Assembly: GCA_040878225.1 (NCBI GenBank)
Contig: JBBDMR010000027.1
Location: 1 to 6,537, forward strand
Length of the DNA: 6,537 nucleotides
Source of the DNA: MA-ANB-1 sp040878225
Lineage (GTDB): Bacteria > Actinomycetota > Acidimicrobiia > Spongiisociales > ZC4RG35
Direction: 5' to 3'
Shown here: in pieces, positions 1 to 4,299 of the stretch
How positions within the stretch are numbered: position 1 is the first letter of the stretch
How the letters are laid out: the number at the start of each line of letters is the position of its first letter
Made by a program: the position numbers and the translations under genes
The notes under the pieces: model-generated
The model's database searches: none
Told to the model about the DNA's origin: nothing
Seen by the model: the letters and a program-made list of their open reading frames with translations, nothing else

Positions 1-19
1 TCTCAACTTGGAGAGTCTC

Positions 20-63
20 AGTCCCCCTTACCTCCCGGCCCTTCCGGGCCGGCAGGGACTTTT
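20..63 (+). terminator. Nested GC-rich hairpin, possible terminator of a gene left of the window
   Basis: AGTCCC (20-25) is complementary to GGGACT (55-60). Inside it, CCGGCCC (35-41) and GGGCCGG (46-52) form a perfect 7-bp stem with a TTCC loop. A short T run (60-63) follows on the plus strand, so the structure could end a rightward transcript entering from the left. The U-tract is short, and no such gene is visible, so the terminator role is tentative. On the minus strand no U-tract follows. Confidence 0.35.
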
Positions 64-89
64 CCCCCATTCGACTTCGTCTCTGGGGG
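64..89. other. Second hairpin just past the stop of the leftward gene
   Basis: CCCCCA (64-69) pairs with TGGGGG (84-89). An inner GAC-TTC-GTC mini-stem lies at 73-81. It lies 5 bp beyond the stop codon of the small leftward gene, so it may protect or end that transcript. Read leftward it is followed by AAAA rather than T residues, so it is not a classic intrinsic terminator. It may also pair with the CCCCC at 23-27. Confidence 0.3.
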
Positions 90-94
90 AACAG

Positions 95-469
95 TTAGGC
101 GCCGCGGGTTAGGTTTTCGAATAGGAGTTTGTGGTTGGTAGCCAGGAGCAGGTTCTCGCCGTCGTGGGTGAGCCACAGGTCGGGGGCTGCTTTCACCCAT
201 GAGCTCTTGGGGAAGGGAGCCAGGTTCTTGCGCTTACGCACCGAGGGGGCGGCATAGACCAGGACCTCGGGGGCCGGTGACCCGACCGCATCGAGGGTTC
301 CCACCAGCTCAAAGTTGCCGAACAGCGCGGCCATGCCCTCCGAGGGGTCGATGTTGCCTGACCGGTCGCTCCACTCCACCCGCCGACAACTCTCACATGC
401 TGTCACGAGCAAGTCGCCGACCACAGTGGGCTTGTGCCCCTGGCATCCGTTGAGTCGATTGAGTTCCAT
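95..469 (-). CDS. Hypothetical small protein with a CxxH...CxxC N-terminus
   Basis: I do not recognise this protein of about 124 residues. Using the ATG at 469, the N-terminus carries Cys9-x2-His12 and Cys25-x2-Cys28. This spacing could bind one zinc ion and suggests a small zinc-ribbon-like module. The rest is mixed alpha/beta without a signal peptide or membrane segment, with a basic patch (SVRKRK) in the middle. A TTG at 478 would add three residues (a Cys and a His among them), so the start is not certain. No Shine-Dalgarno is visible before either start. A TACGTT hexamer lies seven bases before the ATG, so a leaderless transcript is possible. It sits 33 bp after the comB-like stop on the same strand and could be the last gene of that run. 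The function is unknown. Confidence 0.6.
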   Translation of the reverse strand: MELNRLNGCQGHKPTVVGDLLVTACESCRRVEWSDRSGNIDPSEGMAALFGNFELVGTLDAVGSPAPEVLVYAAPSVRKRKNLAPFPKSSWVKAAPDLWLTHDGENLLLATNHKLLFENLTRGA

Positions 470-502
470 ATGACACAACGTACAAACCGGGTGTGACAGA
501 AA

Positions 503-1192
503 CTATGGCGACGAGAAGAAGCCCTGGATCATTAGCGGAAAAGTGGTGCTGGCATTGAGATCGGCTGCCAATTCGACATCGGCGGCAAAGCCACGGTCGA
601 TGAGCTCGCGGCCCGACATCGCCTCGCGCAGAGTCTCGCCAAGATGAGATTCGGTGGCGAGGAAGGCACTGGCGGCCACCTCAGCTTCCGGTGAACGGGA
701 CTTCGCAGGAGTTGAGGCGATCACGGCGCCGGCACCGAGGAGGTCTTCGACCGCTGGTCTCAGCGACCCGTCGTCCCAGCGTTCGCCAGCGGCGATTACA
801 GCGATGGTTCCTCTCGACATAAGCCCTTTCGCCACCGCGCCGGCGTTCCTGAGGCAAGCGGCGACCACGGTCCGGTCCAGCGACTCGGCTAAGAGCGATA
901 GCTCGGCGCCGTTTGGTGAGGGGAGAACCAGCCGCGTTCCCGGGTCGATTCGGGTCAGAGACGATGGTGAAAGAGAAAAGCCATCCCCATCTCTCGACCC
1001 GGCCAGGACAGCCTTCTGCTCGGCTGCGTAATCGGCAGCATTATCGTTCCCGAAGCCAAAAGGAAAGATGGTCGCCCCCGAAGCTGTGGCGATGTCGACG
1101 GCAGTCGTAAATGAGAGGACGTCCACCAAAACGATCGTGTCAGCGGTGGCTCCGAGTCGTTTCAGCGCGTTGGGCCCCCAACCGAACTTGAC
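503..1192 (-). CDS. comB: ComB-family 2-phosphosulfolactate phosphatase-like protein
   Basis: The protein resembles ComB, a Mg-dependent phosphatase that removes phosphate from 2-phosphosulfolactate in archaeal coenzyme M synthesis. Bacterial homologues are common and mostly of unproven substrate. Family-like blocks appear in order: VKFGWGP near the N-terminus, VDVLSFTTAV, LPSPNGAELS, AACLRNAGAVA, and AAGERW followed by EDLLGAGAVI. The length, about 229 residues, fits the family if translation starts at GTC 1192. That codon is not a normal start, but an ideal AGGAGG (1206-1201) lies eight bases before it. The first ordinary in-frame start is TTG 1129, which would delete the conserved FGWGP segment and the lead-in to the first strand. 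The frame is open back to the TAG of the upstream stress-protein gene, which is in the same frame. The family is fairly certain; start and substrate are not. Confidence 0.82.
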   Translation of the reverse strand, partial: VKFGWGPNALKRLGATADTIVLVDVLSFTTAVDIATASGATIFPFGFGNDNAADYAAEQKAVLAGSRDGDGFSLSPSSLTRIDPGTRLVLPSPNGAELSLLAESLDRTVVAACLRNAGAVAKGLMSRGTIAVIAAGERWDDGSLRPAVEDLLGAGAVIASTPAKSRSPEAEVAASAFLATESHLGETLREAMSGRELIDRGFAADVELAADLNASTTFPLMIQGFFSSP

Positions 1193-1200
1193 GTGGTATC

Positions 1201-1206
1201 CCTCCT
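1201..1206 (-). promoter_or_regulatory. Strong Shine-Dalgarno pointing to a GTC codon
   Basis: AGGAGG on the minus strand, complementary to the 16S tail, is followed by an eight-base spacer (GATACCAC) and then GTC AAG TTC GGT TGG, which begins the conserved VKFGW segment. It marks where comB translation should begin although no ATG, GTG or TTG is present there. It is the evidence that decides the start chosen for that gene. Confidence 0.55.
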
Positions 1207-1231
1207 GACTGAGCGGATCAGAAATGATGGC

Positions 1232-1738
1232 CTACAGCTCGAGGATGGGCATCTCGTGGGTGTCCTCGATCCTGGTGCCGGGGACGAGAAGGACCGGGAG
1301 ATGGGAGTTGTCGATGACTCGAACCGACACGCTCTTCCACGCCTCTTCGGTGAAAAGACGCCGAGTTGCCCCCATCATCACTATCTCCGCTCGCACATCT
1401 TCAGCGGTCGCGATGATGGCTGCCGCCGGGTCGTCTCCATCGACGAAGCGGGCGGTGGCCTGGATTCCCTCGGCCTGGAGAGCGGCAACGATCGGCGCGA
1501 CCACCTTCTGGCCCCGTTCTTCGAGGTAGATCGCAGCTTTCTCCTCCGGGGAGGCATCCGAGGTCGAGTCGTCGAGAAACGAACGGCGAACGTCGTCGTC
1601 GAGGGAGTCGAGGAAGGTCCTCGGGATCCGGATCACGGTCATCACGGTGACGTCGGATGACTCACCACCGAGCCGCGCGCAGAGTTCAGAGACGGGACCT
1701 GCCGGTAGGACACCGGTGGTGGCGATCAGGATTCGCAC
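1232..1738 (-). CDS. Universal stress protein (UspA) family, degenerate ATP loop
   Basis: A 168-residue cytoplasmic protein with a UspA-like alpha/beta fold. An N-terminal strand MRILIATTG is followed by a helix and strand (DVTVMTVI), a central VDGDDPAAAIIATAEDVRAE segment, then EIVMMGATRR and the closing strand LPVLLVPG. In ATP-binding members the loop after the fourth strand reads G-2x-G-9x-G-S/T. Here it reads GATRRLFTEEAWKSVS, keeping only the first glycine and the serine, so this is probably a non-ATP-binding member (inference). It starts at GTG 1738. There is no Shine-Dalgarno, but TAATGT (1750-1745) ends six bases before the GTG, compatible with a leaderless message. It is divergent from the flavin-reductase gene, and its TAG is about 40 bp from the probable comB start in the same frame. 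The role in the cell is unknown. Confidence 0.75.
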   Translation of the reverse strand: MRILIATTGVLPAGPVSELCARLGGESSDVTVMTVIRIPRTFLDSLDDDVRRSFLDDSTSDASPEEKAAIYLEERGQKVVAPIVAALQAEGIQATARFVDGDDPAAAIIATAEDVRAEIVMMGATRRLFTEEAWKSVSVRVIDNSHLPVLLVPGTRIEDTHEMPILEL

Positions 1739-1784
1739 ACGGGAACATTAGGGTTTCGAATATCGCTGTGAGAGGTTGAATTGC
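1739..1784. promoter_or_regulatory. Divergent intergenic region between usp-like and flavin-reductase genes
   Basis: Only 46 bp separate the two starts, so both promoters must lie here or reach into the flanking genes. Leftward, TAATGT (1750-1745) six bases from the GTG, with a weak CTCACA 16 bases further upstream, could be a leaderless promoter. Rightward, AGAGG at 1771-1775 is the ribosome binding site for the ATG at 1785. A convincing rightward -35/-10 pair is not visible. Confidence 0.35.
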
Positions 1785-2282
1785 ATGGATAGCGAATTGG
1801 TCAACAAGGTCACCTGGAAGATTCCCAACGCCCTCGCCATCGTCGGTTCGGCATCGGGCGAGGAGTGGAATGGGATGACCACTTCATGGATCACCCAACT
1901 CTCCATGGATCCGGTGCTGATCGGGATCGGAGTGGACAACAAGGCCGTCACCCACCGACTGATCACCGAGGGTGGGTCGTTCACGGTCAACCTCTGGTCG
2001 TCAGAAGACACCCGGCCCTTCGTCAAGTTCTCCAAACCCGCCGAACGTGACGGCAACACGCTCAACGGTCGCGAAGTCTTCACCGCAACCACCGGCGCAC
2101 CCGTCTTCTCTGAGGCAATTGCGTGGATGGACTGTGAGGTCCGTCATTCCACCGATCTCGGGACCCACACCCTGTTCGTCGGGGAAATCGTCGATGCCGG
2201 TGTCAATGACGACGAGCAGCGAGCCGCCGCAATGTCAGACACCAGGATGAAGTACGGCGGGGTCAAGCGGGGCGGCCATTAG
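1785..2282 (+). CDS. Flavin reductase-like domain protein (FMN-binding split barrel)
   Basis: A 165-residue protein of the Flavin_Reduct family, whose members bind FMN and transfer electrons from NAD(P)H or partner proteins to free flavin or a monooxygenase. Family features: the N-terminal stretch ending in WNGMTTSWITQLSMDPVLIG, where the Thr/Ser residues contact the FMN phosphate. This is followed by GVDNKAVTHRLI and the strand GGSFTVNLWS. The barrel continues with AWMDCEVRHSTDLGTHTLFVGEIVDA, where Cys and His lie in the usual core strand. The C-terminus has a conserved-looking RMKYGG. ATG 1785 is preferred over TTG 1776 because AGAGG lies nine bases upstream. The C-terminal tail is short. 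It precedes an SDR gene and the FO synthase genes on the same strand with a 96-bp gap. Which electron donor or partner it uses cannot be told. Confidence 0.85.
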   Translation: MDSELVNKVTWKIPNALAIVGSASGEEWNGMTTSWITQLSMDPVLIGIGVDNKAVTHRLITEGGSFTVNLWSSEDTRPFVKFSKPAERDGNTLNGREVFTATTGAPVFSEAIAWMDCEVRHSTDLGTHTLFVGEIVDAGVNDDEQRAAAMSDTRMKYGGVKRGGH

Positions 2283-2294
2283 CCGTCGAAGGTC

Positions 2295-2311
2295 GGCCCG
2301 GGCCAGTTTTT
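2295..2311 (+). terminator. Weak terminator-like palindrome after the flavin reductase gene
   Basis: GGCCCGGGCC (2295-2304) is a perfect 10-bp palindrome followed within two bases by TTTTT (2307-2311). Because it has no natural loop, only about three to four base pairs can form, so the hairpin is weak. It may partly end transcription before the SDR gene. Nothing else notable is seen in this gap except TAGTAT (2348-2353), a possible -10 box. Confidence 0.25.
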
Positions 2312-2378
2312 CGCAGGCTCGATGAACGGGTTCGGAGTCGCTGCCTTTAGTATCTGGCGCTCTAACCAGTAGGAGCCA

Positions 2379-3155
2379 ATGGAAGTCTCAGTTGAGGGCA
2401 AAGTCATCGTGGTCACCGGCGCCAGCCGGGGTATTGGCCTGGCGACTGCGCTCGAGTTCGCCAACAGCGGTGCCTTGGGTGTGACGATCACGTCCCGCAA
2501 GCCCGACAACGTCGAGGCGGCACGCAACGAGATGATCGCGGCAGGCATCGACGCCGACAGGGTGCTTGCCCTCGCCGCCCGCGCCGACTCCGAGGAGGAT
2601 GCGGCGATGGCCATGGAGGAAACGGTTTCCCGATTCGGCTCTGTCGATGTGCTAGTGAACAACGCAGGTACCAATCCGTCTGCAGGGTCGTTGATGGATG
2701 TCGACCTCGGGGCGGTCCAGAAGACCTGGGATGTGAACCTGCTCGGCCCGTTGCTGTGGGCCCGGGCCGCATATGCGGCGGGAATGGACAAGTCGGGTGG
2801 TGCAATGGTGAACGTTGCCTCGGTTGCCGGCCTCAAACCCGGCCCGATAACCGGCGCATACAACATCTCCAAAGCGGGCGTCGTCCACCTCACCCGCCAG
2901 CTCGCGTTCGAGCTCGCCCCCGACATCAGGGTCAATGCGGTCGCCCCGGCCGTTGTCCGCACCCGCCTCGCGGGAATGTTGCTCCAGGACGAGGACGCTG
3001 CGGCCCGAAGTCATCCGTTGGGACGTGTCGGTGAGCCCGAAGATGTTGCCAGGATGATCGTGTTTCTCGGGTCCGACGCAAGTTCCTGGATGACAGGGGC
3101 GATAATCCCTGTTGACGGTGGTGTGACAGAAGCAGGCTCCTCTGGTATCTCGTAG
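2379..3155 (+). CDS. Short-chain dehydrogenase/reductase (FabG-like classical SDR)
   Basis: A complete 258-residue classical SDR, an NAD(P)-dependent oxidoreductase of the cytoplasm. The cofactor loop TGASRGIG is at residues 13-20; Arg17 suggests NADPH preference (inference). The structural NNAG is at 94-97. The catalytic tetrad is Asn120 (VNLLG), Ser148 (NVASVAG), Tyr161 and Lys165 (YNISK). The C-terminal region reads GRVGEPEDVARMIVFLGSDASSWMTGAIIPVDGG, the usual ending of FabG-type enzymes. The start is ATG with AGGAG three bases upstream; the same AGGAGCCAATG arrangement recurs before the metH leader ORF. The substrate cannot be read from the sequence; annotation as 3-oxoacyl-ACP reductase would be by resemblance only. 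Its 3' end overlaps the probable start region of cofG, so the two are likely co-translated. Confidence 0.9.
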   Translation: MEVSVEGKVIVVTGASRGIGLATALEFANSGALGVTITSRKPDNVEAARNEMIAAGIDADRVLALAARADSEEDAAMAMEETVSRFGSVDVLVNNAGTNPSAGSLMDVDLGAVQKTWDVNLLGPLLWARAAYAAGMDKSGGAMVNVASVAGLKPGPITGAYNISKAGVVHLTRQLAFELAPDIRVNAVAPAVVRTRLAGMLLQDEDAAARSHPLGRVGEPEDVARMIVFLGSDASSWMTGAIIPVDGGVTEAGSSGIS

Positions 3156-4299
3156 CCAAGTCCGGACCCACCCCGAGCCCGACCCCGGGCTCGCGCTCGA
3201 GTACCTCGATGGCTCGCGGGCTTCAGGAGCTCTCCTCGACCACGCTTCGCATCTCCGTGACGAGGGGAAAGGGCGGACTGTCACCTACAGCCGCAAGGTG
3301 TTCATCCCGCTGACCACGCTCTGCGTCGACCGCTGTACCTACTGCACCTTCGCCAAGCCGCCCGGGGCCGGTGGGGTCTATCTCGAGCCCGAAGACGTGC
3401 TGGCAGTGGCAAAGGCGGGCGACGAAGCCGGTTGCACTGAGGCTCTGTTGACCCTGGGTGACCGCCCCGAGCAACGCTGGCCCCAGGCACTCGAGTTCCT
3501 CGCAGGGCGAGGCCTGGAGACGACCATCGACTACGTGGCCGAGATGTCTGCTCTGATTCGATCCGAGACCGGTCTCTTTCCGCACGCCAACCCAGGTCTG
3601 CTCGACGACGCGGCGATGGCGAAGCTGCGACCGACCAATCCGTCGATGGGGATGATGCTGGAGAACATCTCGCCGCGATTGCTCGAGCCGGGAATGCCCC
3701 ACCACAAGTCCACCACCAAGGTCCCCTCCCTCCGGGTGGCGACCATCGAGGCGGCCGGACGGAGCCGGGTCCCGTTCACGACCGGGATCCTGGTTGGAAT
3801 CGGTGAGAACCACCAGGAGATTGTCGATTCTTTGTTCGCTCTGCGGGATCTTGCCGACCGGACCGGTGCGATCCAGGAGATAATCGTCCAGAACTTTCGT
3901 GCCAAAGCGGACACCCCGATGCGCCGTTCTGCTGAGCCGGTGCCTATCTGGTTCGCACGGGTTGTCGCACTCGCCCGGTGGATCATGGGCCCCGAGGCAA
4001 ACATCCAGGTGCCACCCAACCTCACCGACAGATACGAGATCTATCTCGACGCCGGAATCAACGATTGGGGAGGCGTGTCGCCACTGACAATAGACTGGGT
4101 GAACCCCGAGGCACCCTGGCCGCATCTCACCGAGTTGGAGGAGAGAACGGAGGCGGCGGGCTTCGAACTTCGCCCCCGGCTCCCGGTGTATCCCGAGTAC
4201 ATAGATGAAGAATGGATCGCCCCGGGGTTGATCGACGATATCCGCCGGCGAGTCGACGAGAATGGGTATCCGAAGATCGGAAAGAGTGTCCAGACATGA
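3142..4299 (+). CDS. cofG: FO synthase subunit CofG (radical SAM)
   Basis: CofG, with CofH, makes 7,8-didemethyl-8-hydroxy-5-deazariboflavin (FO), the precursor of F420. The radical-SAM cysteines read CVDRCTYC (codons at 3322, 3334 and 3343), preceded by the typical TYSRKVFIPLT. Further family blocks are PHANPGLL, NPSMGMMLE, PHHKSTTKVPSLR, PFTTGILVGIGE, IIVQNFRAK, IQVPPNL and GINDWGGVSPLT. The first ordinary start, GTG 3298, lies inside the conserved TYSRKV segment, and the frame is open and family-like (LALEYLDGS...HLRDEGKGR) back to a TGA at 3124. CTG 3142, with AGCAGG five bases upstream and overlapping the SDR gene, is therefore used here. GTC 3160 is another candidate. The stop shares ATGA with cofH. 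Identity is certain; the start is not. Confidence 0.93.
   Translation: MVSRSQVRTHPEPDPGLALEYLDGSRASGALLDHASHLRDEGKGRTVTYSRKVFIPLTTLCVDRCTYCTFAKPPGAGGVYLEPEDVLAVAKAGDEAGCTEALLTLGDRPEQRWPQALEFLAGRGLETTIDYVAEMSALIRSETGLFPHANPGLLDDAAMAKLRPTNPSMGMMLENISPRLLEPGMPHHKSTTKVPSLRVATIEAAGRSRVPFTTGILVGIGENHQEIVDSLFALRDLADRTGAIQEIIVQNFRAKADTPMRRSAEPVPIWFARVVALARWIMGPEANIQVPPNLTDRYEIYLDAGINDWGGVSPLTIDWVNPEAPWPHLTELEERTEAAGFELRPRLPVYPEYIDEEWIAPGLIDDIRRRVDENGYPKIGKSVQT
3174..3193 (+). other. Perfect 8-bp hairpin at the 5' end of cofG
   Basis: CGAGCCCG (3174-3181) and CGGGCTCG (3186-3193) form a perfect stem with an ACCC loop, about 20 bases after the SDR stop. No T run follows, so it is not an intrinsic terminator. 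It lies within the presumed first codons of cofG and could slow or time ribosomes, set mRNA stability between the SDR and cofG, or be incidental to GC-rich coding. Confidence 0.4.

Noticed and set aside
1193..1660. Plus-strand frame of 155 codons opposite the Usp-like gene
   Set aside because: The minus frame shows Usp strand and helix features; the plus product is an Asp/Arg/Gly/His-rich shadow.
2279..2962. Minus-strand frame of 227 codons opposite the SDR gene
   Set aside because: The SDR motifs and catalytic residues on the plus strand leave no doubt about the coding frame; the opposite frame is Ala/Ser-rich shadow.
3223..4125. 300-codon minus-strand frame opposite cofG
   Set aside because: It is a shadow of the cofG coding sequence; no recognisable domain or ribosome binding site supports it.
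4212..4295. Earlier ATG at 4212 for cofH
   Set aside because: It would overlap the conserved cofG end by 84 bases and add an Arg/Pro-rich stretch; the ATGA overlap at 4296 is far more natural.
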